A DNA stretch of 64,000 nucleotides. It comes from Microvelia longipes. Lineage: Eukaryota; Arthropoda; Insecta; Hemiptera; Veliidae. The notes beneath the pieces were generated by a model that searched no databases, was not told the origin of the DNA, and saw only the letters and a list, made by a program, of their open reading frames with translations. The stretch is taken from positions 34,845,945 through 34,909,944 of the forward strand of contig JACMZG010001908.1 in the NCBI GenBank assembly GCA_018340805.1, given 5' to 3'. Position numbers and translations under genes: made by a program. This document shows, piece after piece, positions 8,601-20,332 of this stretch (position 1 is the first letter of the stretch; every line of letters begins with the position of its first letter).

Positions 8601-11600
8601 AATATTGGGAACGTGTGATTCACCATCTAACATACCAGTCGTAGAACGAAGATCTAAACTATTTTTTTTTCTTAACATTCCCTAATGATCAGAAGCTTAG
8701 GCGACATTTTAAATGATAAATATCCATTTTGTCGTGCTTCTAGGTCTAAGATTCTCATAACTTAAATAATACAAAGGGCGTATAAATTGTGTGTATGAAA
8801 CCTTCTAAAGATCTCAGGAAGCATTCATAATCCAAATGAATTGTAGTACCGATAACGATTTATTTATGTAAAATGTTATTAAAGCCTACGAGTCTATAGT
8901 AAGAGCCTATGTAGCCGCATGCGGTTTTTTATTAAACTTATGGTCAGCTACAACTAGAAACTTTATGAAAAATTGAACAAATTTACAGTACGTGGTACTT
9001 TAAATTTTAAGACTTAATTAAACACATACTAATATTCAGTATCTGGTAGTTACTGAGGAGGTAATTGAGAACTGGCTTTTGCTTTTTCTTGTTTAATCAG
9101 AAAAATAACTTCTTAGTCCCATTATTATTAAAAGCATCAATTTCTGTTGATAACGACTCAATAATAATTCTGAAAATATTGTCTAACCCTTCTTTCCAGT
9201 TTGTCTTTAACTTTAACTGTTGGTCAGGCTTGGCATGAAATATAACGAAGTAAAATTTAATTAAAATTTTGCTAGATTGAAAATTTTTTATTATAAAATA
9301 ATAAAAAACATTTATTATACTCTGCGATTTAACCACAAAAAAATAAAGATTAAGAGGCAATCTACGATGGATCAAATGACATGCAATGACTTATAACACC
9401 CCTGTCCTTCTAACGAAAGATGCCCCCAGCATCTGAAGTCGATTCAATAATATAAATAGTACTTTTAAAAACTCCCCCTTTTAAGTAGCTTTCCGGTAAA
9501 ACTTTTCATCACTTTAATCACATTATGATTTAATACACATTTTTGAAAATATATTCGAGTAATTCATGCTAAATTCAGCTCCAGAAAAAAGTGCAATGAA
9601 CGCCAAAAAACAAATGCAAAATACCTTTGGTAAATGCGGTGTTTACCTAATGTACAATAAGCAACGACCCCGAGCAGGTTTATGTCTTCCGATGGCGACC
9701 GTGTCAATATAGGGCATAAAACCGACGTTTATCCTTTACTGTAGAAGGTTTTTTCAGAGAAGTAAGACATCATGCCTTCCGTTTCTCCATGGAGGAAGCA
9801 AAACGCCAGTTTTCTCAACTACATTGACTCACTCGCCACCAAAACCTTTAGCAGTTTTAATACCTATTATAGGAATGTATTCCTATATAGAAAGTCCCTA
9901 TAGTCCCTATATAGTGAAGCCCCGTTGCGGGCTTCACCTATTTGCTGAAGTCAATTTCTTTTTTTTAGTTCTAGATATAAGGAAATGTTTCTTATTTGCA
10001 AAAAGCTGTAAAAAAAGAAAAATAGAAGGAATTTCTAGAGAAACAACCCAGTGTATAATACCTTTATCTTCATAAAGCTCTATACTTACATCAAACCATG
10101 TAATGTAAAAATTCAATGAAGTTTTAAGAAATCAATATTCTGTAAAAGGGTAATAATGTATGCAAAATGAATACTAAAAATATGTCTTCAGTCTTGTTTA
10201 CAAAAAAATGAATAAAAAAAAGAAAGATGCACACGTAACATATGCTACGGGTACAAAAATTATAAATTGTGCTTATAATTCTGATATATAGAGGGATAAC
10301 ACACTACATCTTAATGCAATAAATAAAAAAGGATTTATCTTCGCTAAAAATAAATAAAAAATGAACTAGAGGTCGCATAATAATGGCCTTGAGTAAGATA
10401 AAGAGTGCTAAGTGAAGAACCCGTGCATAATAAAGAACCACTAAAAACTAATGCATTTAATCGCCGAGGTACATAAATCTAAGCATTTGACAACTAAACT
10501 AAAGTAAGGTATGTCCTACCTTTCTACATCGGTTGACAGTAGCTATTGTAGTCATGTAGGTAAGTCTTCTATGCTAAACAAGAACATTAATTTAAAATAA
10601 GACTATTAAAGAAATTAAAAGCAGGGTCTTGTGGAGTCGGTCTGTATATTAGTTCTCTCTTTAACTCTTGTTAAAAATCATTGTAAGAATCTTTGTTGTT
10701 AAACAGAATATAAAATAAAAAATCTTTAAAAAATCGAACTTAACAAGTATAGAGAGTTACAAAATTTAAAGTACAGGGATTTTTTTTACAGGGATTTAAA
10801 ATAGAAAAACTTAAGTTGTGGACTATATAATGCGTTTTCGAGCATGAACAAATGAAATGAACAAATGTAAGATGTAAAATCAAAATTCGATATTCGTAAA
10901 TTGGAATAGTTAAAATATTTTAATGATTAATATATGATGGTAAAATTTATAACCAACTCTTCCATTCATTCCACTCAGCATAAAAACTTAAAACTAACAA
11001 TAACTTAACAATAAATATTTCTAAAAATACTGAAATGATCAGTTTGATGATAAGCGATAATAGATACACCTACACTTTTATTAAATGTTCTCGTTTTAGC
11101 GCAAGGATTAAAGTTAGGACATGCGTTAATGGATAGATGAGTGGATTTAGCATGAATGACTGTGTATTAGCATGAATGAATAAGTGTACAGTTATATGCA
11201 CTTTTTTGTGAACACTATTCAGCTCAAATAGTAAAAGATTAAAAAACAGTTAAATATGCGTCATTTTATGATCAACATACGCTAAGATGTCTTATATTTC
11301 TTATCTTGATTTTATAAACTCTCTTCTAAAAATTATTCCAACTTATAGATTTAAAAGCTTTAAGCTCAAAAAAACTTCAACCTTAGTTAACTTTTGAAGA
11401 TTTTAATTTAATTATTTTTAAGATATGAGGTATGGAAGTTCCTGATTTTTCAAATGCTAACCTGAGAATAAAACTTCTAATTCTAAATTCATTAGGAGTT
11501 AGATGCAAATTATCTAAATAAAACAATTATAACAATACTACGGACAATACAACTACAACAATACTCGGAAAGTTCAAATATATTTTTTAACGAATTTCCC

Positions 11601-11638
11601 AAGAAAAAAATGAGCTCATGAGATTGGGGTCTTGAAGG

Positions 11639-11640
<2 letters not shown>
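8601..11640. other. AT-rich stretch without recognised features
   Basis: I see no supported gene, RNA or clear mobile element over this 3-kb stretch. Short open frames near 9097-9375 and 9824-10116 lack recognisable motifs. The segment around 9880-9945 has minor self-complementarity only (TCCCTATATAG repeats; GAAGCCC...GGGCTTC). Confidence 0.4.
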
Positions 11641-11641
<1 letters not shown>

Positions 11642-11694
<53 letters not shown>

Positions 11695-11722
11695 TATTAT
11701 ATATATATATGTGTGTGTGTGT

Positions 11723-11765
<43 letters not shown>
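11642..11765. repeat. (TA)n-(TG)n compound microsatellite
   Basis: TA dinucleotides with phase breaks to about 11710, then TG dinucleotides to about 11764. It lies at the microsatellite position of the composite repeat that continues to 11960. Confidence 0.95.
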
Positions 11766-11768
<3 letters not shown>

Positions 11769-11960
11769 TTCACGTTTCTATGGTACAGGATATCTTTCGA
11801 ACGCTATCTCGAATCGAAATGAAACATGGTAGAATAATCAACTTTGTTATTGTCCCGAACCATATTGTTTATAAAATATTTGTAACGTCATTAATCCACA
11901 ATATTAATTGTAACAAACATTTCAAAAAAATTGCGAATTTTAATCACAACATTTAAAAAT
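11766..11960 (+). repeat. Composite repeat leader unit (microsatellite-bearing)
   Basis: Downstream of the microsatellite the sequence matches the leader of the composite family: GTAACGTCATTAATCCACAA, then AAACATTTCAAAAAAATTGCG. It can be compared with about 51430-51490 (AACGTCATTAACCCGCAATA) in the same order. The 5S-like part is missing here. Confidence 0.5.
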
Positions 11961-12082
11961 TCGTGTACATCATAGCTATAAGCTACTTATATAAACTAGT
12001 AATGTGACGAACTGATAAAGAACGAAATAGCTGAACAGCATAGCTAAGAATCATAGAAATAAGGTAACTAACAACTTGTTCA

Positions 12083-12310
12083 GGCTTCCTCAGATAGTAA
12101 ATACATTCGTTTAATTCCCTGCATTTCACCCATCCTGGTACCCACTGTCCAGATTTGATGCTGCTTAACTTTTTTGATCTAACAAAAATCATGGATATAC
12201 TTGTCATATTAAAACGAAACTTAGTGTACTTCTTTATTACATAATGGTATACACTAGAACCAAATTTTAACTTAATTGAATCATTTTCCAAGTTTTTACA
12301 TTTTTTTAAA
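12083..12310 (-). repeat. 5S-like composite repeat, copy 2 (3'-truncated)
   Basis: On the minus strand it has the leader from about 12310 (AATTAAGTTAAAATTTGG, then AAGTACACTAAGTTTCG). The 5S-like head follows, with GTTAAGCAGCATC at about 12157-12169 and GGATGGGTGAAATGC as box C near 12121-12135. The body stops near 12083, so the hairpin repeats and tail are missing. It aligns with copy 1 over more than 200 bp, showing that the leader is part of the repeat and not flanking DNA. Confidence 0.68.
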
Positions 12311-12529
12311 ATGTACACTAGTCATTTGATAAAAATTGAATTAACGCTGATAATGAGATGAATCTTAGCACACATGTTAGCCTTATATATGGCTTCAAGC
12401 CTGCTAAATCTCAATCCAATCGCATCATATTTCCACGTTCTATCATATTTAAAATGATAACAGACACACACACACACACAGACAACTTTGTGAAAACCAC
12501 TCAAGAGGCCTTAAAAACACCTGAAACAG

Positions 12530-12605
12530 ATAATTACGGTGGCATCCCGGTTTCGGATTTTTGCAAATGGAATAATTTTCCTATATACCTACGGTACAAA
12601 TGAGG
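12530..12605 (-). repeat. Leader-unit fragment of the composite repeat
   Basis: GGTGGCATCCCGGTTTCGGA, then TTTTCCTATATACCTA, is the reverse complement of the start of the leader unit seen at 62810-62860 and 55385-55470, and matches the right end of the window (about 63915-63985) closely. A second fragment lies at 13936-13990. Confidence 0.55.
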
Positions 12606-12663
12606 AAAAATAATAATGTAACAAAATTGAACCCAATAATAAAATTGATTTCAATAAAATCAA

Positions 12664-12706
12664 TAGGATGGGTGTCCTGTGCCCACAGCACAGGACACCC
12701 ATCCTA
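12664..12706. repeat. Perfect 19-bp-arm hairpin
   Basis: TAGGATGGGTGTCCTGTGC, loop CCACA, then the exact reverse complement. GC-rich in AT-rich surroundings. The stem part GGATGGGTG also occurs in 5S box C, which may be coincidence. Confidence 0.85.
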
Positions 12707-13720
12707 AAGTGGGAATTAATTCCAACATAATATATTTAAAAATTTTGTACTGTTTTTTTTAATAAAGGATTATTTTAAAAAAAAAAATATTCTGGCACAC
12801 GTCATATAAGTTCACAGATAATAATTCCCTTTAAACATTTTTAATACCTTACTAAACCAAATTATTCTCAGATAGACGAGAACGAATACAATGAAACATA
12901 ACTTTCAACACTCAATGGTTGAATGATATCCATAAATTTCGTGAAAAGATCAATAATGGTTAAACTTAATGGTCATAAATTTTTATTAAGTCATAACTTG
13001 ATCTTATTATGAAACCTGGGGTTTAAAATCCTATTCCAAGATGTATTTTATTATATAAAAATACCGGAACATTGGGTTTATATTATAGTTAGATACTTAT
13101 TGTTAGGTTTTTTAAGTCAATCTTAAACCAACCTTTTTTAGGAGGTTACCTGTAAGAAATAAGAATACCCCTAAGAATTAGCAGGTACTCAAAAAAGATA
13201 CCTACTTAAAAGGGCGGTATTAAAAAAGAAAAAAATAGGAAACCTTGACATGTTTGAAAAAAAAAAACGCCTCCAAAAAGATGCAGAGGCTGTTGTGTTT
13301 AGCTTTTTAACAGTAACCCAAAATATAGGCACCTATAAATCTGAAATGTGAAAAAGATTAAATAATAAATTAAGTCCTTTTGACAGATCCGATTACGCCA
13401 CCTAAACTTTAATTTTAATATTTTTTTTACCATTACAGATTTTAAAATTAAATATTTGAGACAGATAACAGTCTACATGTTAAAAGTAGAAATCATTGTA
13501 AGTTCCTCACATGTGAAAAAATGGATTAAATGAAAAATTACGAATAAAACAATCAAAAAATTTTAATTGCCTAAAAAGTTAAATCGATGTATTGATTAAA
13601 ATAATTCGATAAAATAAAAAAAATATGACCAACGGAATCATTTTTTTAAATCAATTTAGTCACAATTTATTTATTGGGATTAAATTTAAACACAGGGTAA
13701 AATTATATAAATAATTAAAA

Positions 13721-13935
13721 AATTGGGTACGGGTACCTCGGAATTTTCCTCAACACATCAGACTTGCTACGGTCTCCCTAACTATTTCGGACTCGCTTGG
13801 CTCGTCTACAGACAGTAATACATTTGTTTTAGTCCCAGCAGTCACGCATCTAGGCATCGATCTCGCTCGATGCTGCCTAACTTTGATGATCCAACAAAAA
13901 CCGTATATTTTCTTGCCATATTAAATCGAAACTTT
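13721..13935 (-). repeat. 5S-like composite repeat, copy 3
   Basis: Minus orientation. The tail is at 13723-13740 (TACCCGTACCC region). The body has CGGACTCGCTTGGCTCGTC at about 13788. Box C is altered (CTAGATGCGTGACTGC) near 13838-13853, and box A is GTTAGGCAGCATCGAGCGAG at about 13862-13882. It joins directly to a leader-unit fragment at 13936 in which the usual leader is missing, implying rearrangement. Confidence 0.65.
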
Positions 13936-13990
13936 AGGTGAAATCCCGGATTTGGATGTTTTTGCGATCAATACTTTTCCTATATACCTA
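13936..13990 (-). repeat. Leader-unit fragment of the composite repeat
   Basis: GGTGAAATCCCGGATTTGGA, then CTTTTCCTATATACCTATA, matches 12530-12605 and the right end of the window. It directly abuts 5S-like copy 3. Confidence 0.5.
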
Positions 13991-15324
13991 TAAACTTTGG
14001 GAATGGGGGCACTTCTTCCTTCTCCCTTCCATGATGCTTCCATTTAATACTGTGTTTCAATTGGTCTATTATCAAAACCACCGAATGAATAATGACAACA
14101 AGAATCATGCCATGAATAAACTATTTATGATACAGCAGCAACTACAAGAGATAAGGAACAACGAACAATAAACAATTATAACGAATATAAATAATTTTCA
14201 TGATTAATTTAAAAACCAGATAATACTGAAATGCATTGGACGCTAACATAAATCTTTAAACCGATTTCTCTGTTTTGAGAAATGATGCATTTGCATTCTT
14301 AATTGAATTAAAATTACATCTTCAGCGTAATTTATTTCATAAGACTTCATGCGTAACGTTTAAATTTATTAATGCTTGACTTAAACATCATTGTTGTCTA
14401 TTATATTGATAGACAATTAAGCAATATTTATCTTTGTTTCTAGTTTCATTACATCGATAGATGATTTTAACATAAAATCGGGATTATCTGCGATGCAATC
14501 TGCGTACATACGTATCCTTGAGGGTAAATAAAAAGGAACTCCGCTCTCTTATTATAAGTGTAGCAATGTCTAGAACCTAGAAAGTAGCCTAGTAGGATTG
14601 TAAGAGACATAACAACCACATGTTAGATTAATTAAATCAAATGGAAAGACACAACACTGTACATAAACAAATCGTTAAACACATATTATAATAAAAAATA
14701 ATCAATATGTATATAGAGATTATTATTATTAAAGTGCCCCTATCGATTAAATTTTAGTTTAATTAAAAATCGAAGCATCGAAAAAGTATCCTGACCACCG
14801 TTCTGTGAAATAAAATGCAGTTTAATTTAGTAACATTAATGTTCTCATCTCCCTAATATCAGAAGCACAAATGATTTTGAATAGCATAAATGATTTTGAG
14901 TCCCGCGATTTATTCCGAGGTAAGAGGCCAGTTCCATACAGAAGAAATGATATGATAGTCACTTACTTGCTGGCTCGCTGTTTAATGTTAATATTTTGCT
15001 CTAATATCCTAATAACAAAAGATTACCGATATTAATGAATCTTTTATTTTTGAACTTATATATTAGGTGCGTTTACAGTTCACACATACGACAAATATAC
15101 GAATAAATTTGACACATTGATTCATCGAATCTGATCCTGATTAATTAATCAAATAGTTCCTACGTACAAAATTAGTTTGATTAGTTATAATTAAAACCTA
15201 CTAAAATACTATTGAGTAACGAACATTACCTAAGTAAGAGTAAGACTTATATTTAATATAGAAGAGTGTATGTGAGTAATAAGTGACATACAAGTGCGAA
15301 CTTTTATTAATATGTATCGGTAAT

Positions 15325-15329
15325 GCCAC
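15325..15329. repeat. Target site duplication, left (GCCAC)
   Basis: GCCAC immediately before the 5' LTR is repeated exactly after the 3' LTR at 17811-17815. A 5-bp duplication fits BEL/Pao integration. Confidence 0.85.
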
Positions 15330-15492
15330 TGTTAGAAACTGGGTTTATTTGTTATATTTATAATTAATGACATTTTAAAATCATTGTATTGTCAAAATAT
15401 TATATGGTCGAAAATAGATTGAGAAATAATTAAAGACAGAACTTTATTCCTCTAGAAGTTAGATGTAGATAGTAACTAGCAAGGCAAGAACA
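15330..15492 (+). repeat. 5' LTR of BEL/Pao element
   Basis: 163 bp, TG...CA ends. It is nearly identical to 17648-17810. Differences include an extra AC after TTAATGA and ATAAT versus ATAT in the second half. Confidence 0.92.
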
Positions 15493-15494
15493 AA

Positions 15495-15511
15495 TGGTCC
15501 TTCGAGCTTGG
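15495..15511 (+). promoter_or_regulatory. Primer binding site of the BEL/Pao element
   Basis: TGGTCCTTCGAGCTTGG begins two bases after the 5' LTR. TGG followed by a sequence complementary to a tRNA 3' end is the normal priming site; TGGTCCTTCGAGC-type sites are common in BEL/Pao elements. The priming tRNA was not identified. Confidence 0.7.
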
Positions 15512-15536
15512 GTAATATAAGACATTATTTCATTTT

Positions 15537-17305
15537 ATGACTCTTAGGATAAGTAGTAGATCTAACAAAGGGCAACTACCAGAAAAATTTAAAGACTTTG
15601 TAATGGAGAGAGCAACAGGGCCTTCTGAACGGACGAAAAGAAATTTGGCTGTGACTAACCAGATTGAGACTGGCCGAGAGGAGGGTAACCAGAACACAGT
15701 TGCTGATAATATTATATACCGAGAACGAAAACCGAAATGTGGTTTCGGGAAGTACAACTAGTGATAAGAACGCTGAAAGTATCACTAAGTTATCTTCCAA
15801 GTCCTTTTACTACTACTAAGAAATCTTGCGCAGCTCTAAGAATACATTGCGTAGTTCGAGACGATATGTTATGGAAGCTGAAGAGCAAGCTTTAGTAGAG
15901 CTTGCAGAACTTGAAATTGCTGAGGCAAATGCTAAAGCAGCAGCAAAATCTGCAGAAGCAGAAGCCCGACAAATAGAGATAGAGATTAGACGTAAACTTA
16001 TTAATCAAAAGAAAGAGTTGAGGTTAAGCCAGCAATGTGACAGCCAAGCTAGTTATTTTGGTGAGATGAGTTGTAGAAATTCGCGAAAGGGAGAGTTAAC
16101 CAAGAGTATTTATTTGACCAAAGAGTAAACCATCACCAACAAGTGAAAGAGTGGCTTGAAAAGATATTGTAATTGAAGAAGGTGTGAAAACAGTAATGTT
16201 ATAATAAATAAATATCTTGAATTAATGAAGATACTAAAATTCCAACGATTAAAGCCAGTACTCGTGAACATGAGATGAAAACGGTTGCACCAATCACTCA
16301 TGCAGTAAACATTCCTACCACTGAAGTAAAACCATCTACTTCAGAGTTGCCAGTTAATATGTGGTGTAAGCAGGTATCAAAGAAGGAACTACCACCATTT
16401 GGGGAGAAGTAGACCAATGGCCGCTATGGATAGCCGAATACAAACGATCAACTGAGACTTATAATATATCTAATTCAGAAAACTTATCACGCCTTCAAAA
16501 ATCTCTTAAAGATAAAGCACGATATGCCGTTCATTCGCTGCTAATTTTACCCAGAAAACATCCCTGAAATAATAAAATATATTGACAAGACGTTTTGGTA
16601 GACCTGATTACATAATTGAAAACATGATATCAAAAATTCGTGGATGTCCCTTTCAAAAGGAATACCGAACAGAAGCGTTGGTCGAGTTTAGTGACACAGT
16701 TAGGAACCTAGTAGTTACCATAAATGCTTTGGACCACAAGCATCATCTTCAAAATCCTTTTCTATTAAACGAATTAATAAACAAACTTTCGGCAAACATG
16801 AAATTGAATTGGGGACAGAATGTTTAACTTTAAATTCAAAGGTAGTGAACCTTCAAGATTTTTCAGACTGGTTGAGTTAGCATAGCAGAAGCAGCAGCTA
16901 TAGTGACGCCTCTGACTTTGACACAGAAAAACACGACGACAAGAAGAAGAGCAGTAAAGATTATACTTACACTATTTATCAACAAAGATATGATGGAGAG
17001 AAGAGAAAAAAGGTGATAGTTTTAAAAAGATTGTTTAATATGTAAGAGAGGTTGTTTGAAATGGGAAGATTGTCCGACATTTTTGAAAGCTAATGCCAAC
17101 GAAAGATGGAGATATATCACAAAATTTAAGCGCTGTTTTTCGTGTTTACGAAACCGGCATCAAACGAGAGATTGCAGGATGAAGACGAAGTGTGGATGGA
17201 TGTGAGTTAAAACACCATATCTTGTTACACCATTACAAACCAAAACATGAAGAAAACACCAAGAGTGAAAGTAAAGAGTATGAAGTTGAAAAACCATTTC
17301 TTTAA
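15537..17305 (+). pseudogene. BEL/Pao gag polyprotein remnant
   Basis: Gag can be followed in pieces. The N-terminal part has a MERATGPSERTKRNL region (about 15600-15660). A glutamate/alanine-rich coiled-coil segment follows (AEANAKAAAKSAEAEARQIE, about 15920-15985). The DUF1759-type gag core runs from ELPPF (about 16388) through NSENLSRLQKSLKDKARYAV (about 16474-16533) and FGRPDYIIENMISKIRGCPF (about 16592-16650). A cysteine/histidine cluster lies at 17032-17250 (CLICKRG, RCFSCLRNRHQTRDC and, after a shift, GCELKHHILLHH), typical of BEL gag zinc knuckles. Frame changes or stops occur near 15760, 16128, 16410, 16550, 16825 and 17200. The protein would assemble the retroelement particle; this copy cannot make it intact. 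Confidence 0.85.
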
Positions 17306-17595
17306 TTCCTTAAAGAAATAGTTTGTTTTTATTTACTTTTTGTTTTTCTTACACATCTTTCTCAAATTAATGTTTGAACTCACTAAAAACAAGAGTACGC
17401 CAACTGAGCTGTTACTACTGTAAATTATTCATAACAGCTGTTAGCAAATTGTTTAATTTACTCTCAAGTAAAATTTTTATTTAATTAGTTGATTAATATG
17501 TCAATTAATTAGATTAATTTGTTTGTTTTACATTTAATTATTATTTTGTTATTGTAAAAAAAAAATACTTGAAAGTTAAATTTAATATTAATATG

Positions 17596-17647
17596 AAAAA
17601 AAAGGGAAGTACTAGTGAAGGATTTGTCACTAGTGGGCCCCAGAGAT
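17596..17647 (+). other. Polypurine-tract region before the 3' LTR
   Basis: GAAAAAAAAGGGAAG at about 17595-17609 is a candidate plus-strand primer. It lies about 38 bp before the LTR, farther than usual. The intervening sequence contains the inverted repeat ACTAGTG...CACTAGT, which may be a small later insertion or a duplication. Confidence 0.4.
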
Positions 17648-17810
17648 TGTTAGAAACTGGGTTTATTTGTTATATTTATAATTAATGATTTTAAAATCAT
17701 TGTATTGTCAAAATATTATATGGTCGAAAATAGATTGAGAAATATATTAAAGACAGAACTTTTATTTTTCTAGAAGTTAGATGTAGATAGTAACTAGCAA
17801 GGCAAGAACA
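17648..17810 (+). repeat. 3' LTR of BEL/Pao element
   Basis: 163 bp, near-identical to 15330-15492 and followed directly by the GCCAC duplication at 17811-17815. Confidence 0.92.
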
Positions 17811-18249
17811 GCCACCATATAAAATATTCCAATTTTAACCCAACAAAACACGATACAATTTCCTATTATTATTAAATTAAAATAATTTAGCATTGTCATA
17901 AATCGAAATTAATTAATATTTTATGCAACCAGAATTAGCGAGTAAAATACGCCTACTTGTTTATACCTAGAATATTGTAATTATTCCCTACTTGATTTAA
18001 GATTATATTTTATTAATACTTTAAAAAATATACACATTAATAGTTAGTTGTTTATGAGTTAAAGTAGCAAATTCAAAATTACTGACTAGTCACATTAATA
18101 TAACTAACACAGTAGAATTAATATTGCTTGAAGGCTATTCCGTAGGAGTTGAGGGTAAAAGGTACAAAAATATAATTCTTTCCAAATGCGTGTATGATGG
18201 CAAAGGTGCAATAACACTTCTTCTAAATTACATCCTGTAAGTACAAGTG

Positions 18250-19215
18250 CTTTTACCGGCACTGATGATAATAGTCCAAGAGCAGAACCTGAAAAAATGT
18301 GACTTTTTTGTCCAAACCAAATTTTTCTGAAAATATAGTTAAAATTATGAAAAAACATAGCCTATGCCTATCCAGAGTGGAGCCCTTCATATGATTGCGC
18401 ATGTTCAAAATTTTATAAAATCGCACAGATTTCAGTTTTTTTTAAATAAGTGGAACGTGGGTCGTGTGCCAAACGTGAATATAACATTTTTTAAAAATGA
18501 TTAAATGTCCAATAAAGCGAGACTTTAATAATCAAAATCAGATGACTACAACCAAAGTTATGGCCCTTTCAAAATAATTCTGGCGCGGTGGTCCGCATGT
18601 CAGGCGAATTTTCTTTGGATGCGTGTTTCCGTGCTAAACAACAATCTTGGTTGGAAAGATATTTTTTATAGTTTCTTACATTATATAAGTTTACAACTAC
18701 TAAATAAATAATTCCGGCGCGGTGATCCGCTGTCGGGCGAATTCCATGTAGAATGCGTGTTTCCGTGCTTAACAACCCATTTCTTGCTTAAGGTTTCGGT
18801 TCATGCTTTAGAACCTAAGCAGTTACTCAATTGTCAAGCACTGCTCTTAACTCATTTAGTCTGTATTTTTCAAAGGAAATGCGCATAATTATCCAGTTGG
18901 TTGTACAAAACTATGCCTCTAAAATTAGAAGTACGTACTATTATTTGCACTAGTTTAAAGCTTGGTTACTTATATTTTTATGCTTAGTCAGTTATCTTTA
19001 AAGGTTTTAGCGATCAGCTTTAGAAAATGCTCTATTCATGTTTTGCACACGATCTACAGGGAACCACTTATTGCAAGAAATTTGGAATTTGTGCGATTTT
19101 CTAATATTTTGAGCAGATTATGCTTTTCCTTCATAATTTAAGGTGTATTCAGAAAATTCGGTTTGAAGTAGAACGAAATGAGTCACGTTTTCTAGGCCTA
19201 GCTCTTGGACTAAAC
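18250..19215. mobile_element. Foldback element family FB-A, copy 1 (interrupted)
   Basis: The left arm (about 18270-18480, beginning TAGTCCAAGAGCAGAACC) and right arm (about 19020-19215, ending GGCCTAGCTCTTGGACTA) are imperfect inverted repeats. Both match the arms of the copy at 20333-21017. The arms share GTGGAACGTGGGTCGTGTGC-like and CTGAAAATATA-like blocks. The middle is split by another repeat at about 18573-18850. No transposase is visible. Confidence 0.72.
18573..18850 (-). repeat. Tandem pair of a nested repeat inside FB-A copy 1
   Basis: Two units of about 135 bp start with AATAATTCTGGCGCGGTGGT (18573) and AATAATTCCGGCGCGGTGAT (about 18707). Both run to GATGCGTGTTTCCGTGC or a close variant. 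The second continues into TTCTTGCTTAAGGTTTCGGT. The family is shared, in the opposite sense, with 2599-2700 and 61225-61330, so it is a separate mobile or dispersed unit that entered the foldback element. Confidence 0.65.
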
Positions 19216-19370
19216 TGTTACGAAAGTCGGTTCTGTGAATAATTATATATTAAGTGGAGAGACACCTATCTTTTTTTCCTTAGAATAATAATTGTTCCAT
19301 GATCTGGTCTCTGACCAAATCTTTCTTTTTTCAGCGCAGAATATAAGTATCAACTAGTCTTTATAAGATA

Positions 19371-19510
19371 ATACCTTGATACAGACTAGCTCTAAATTAA
19401 CTTTCCAAGATAGCCATCTGTTTATAATTTTTTCTATTTATAAAGTTAAATATAACATTTTCTGATAATAATAATGCAAGTTAATGAAGAGCTAGTCTGT
19501 ATCAAGGTAT
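19371..19510. mobile_element. MITE with 23-bp perfect TIRs, 140 bp
   Basis: The ends at 19371-19393 (ATACCTTGATACAGACTAGC...) and 19488-19510 are exact inverted repeats of 23 bp. Similarity extends about 10 bp farther inward. The interior is AT-rich and non-coding. No clear target duplication. Confidence 0.75.
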
Positions 19511-20332
19511 AAAATCCCATTGTAGGAAGGATTATGCAAGTATAGTCAGTCTACTTACAACATTGAACATAAACATCGAAGAGCATGCATAGTACATTCT
19601 GGTCAAGTAGCAGGAGAAAATATCTGTCCTAGTCACTACAGAAGCTTTTTTTTGAAAAAGAATTATCTATTTCAGAATAGAACATAAGCATGTTAAGTAA
19701 GTTTTGGTCTTTAGTCACTATAAAATATATTATAGCGATTTTTTATAAGAAAATGGTCGCTTATTAGATTGTTCTGATGACAGTAGTGGAGGGGGGAGTT
19801 GGGAGGATTCTGGTTGGCCTCTTGATTAGAAGCAATTATGTTAAAGTTGGTAAACACAGTTTGAAACACATAAATTTATTGTCTGTTAATAGCTATCCAC
19901 CCTATAAAAATCTCATTCATACAAACTTTTGTATTAAGGAGCTCTTATTTCTGAGTCAGAGAAAATTATAATACTGTAAGTTTAAACGTTGCTTACAAGT
20001 TTTAAATACATCGATACCTTTTTCAAACAAGATAAAAGTGGTTAGTACATCGGTCGTTAAAACATTATTTTTTGTTCGAAAACCACTCAGTGTAATATAA
20101 TATCAATGTCTACACCAGTGGAAATACACTCGCAGGGCTTCCAACAGAACCATCACACTTTTTTACGTCGCGTTCAGTTATTTTTATTAAGCTTCTCTGG
20201 TAACAATGCATTTTTTACATGTAAACAAAGTGAAAAGTATCGATTAGTAAAGAAGATAATATTGACAGATATTGTAATGCCTCTTCAGGAAATAATACAC
20301 AAAGTACATAGTTTATATCGTTACTGATAGTC

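Larger units (their letters stand above)
15330..17810 (+). mobile_element. BEL/Pao-type LTR retrotransposon, gag-only
   Basis: A 2481-bp element bounded by two 163-bp LTRs beginning TGTTAG and ending GAACA, with a GCCAC target duplication. Inside are a primer-binding-site-like sequence, a decayed gag and a zinc-knuckle region, then a purine-rich tract and the 3' LTR. No protease, reverse transcriptase, RNase H or integrase is present. It is therefore a deletion derivative or a naturally gag-only non-autonomous element that would need pol from a relative. The LTRs differ by only a few substitutions and small indels, so insertion was fairly recent compared with other repeats here, although gag already carries several frame breaks. 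Confidence 0.9.
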
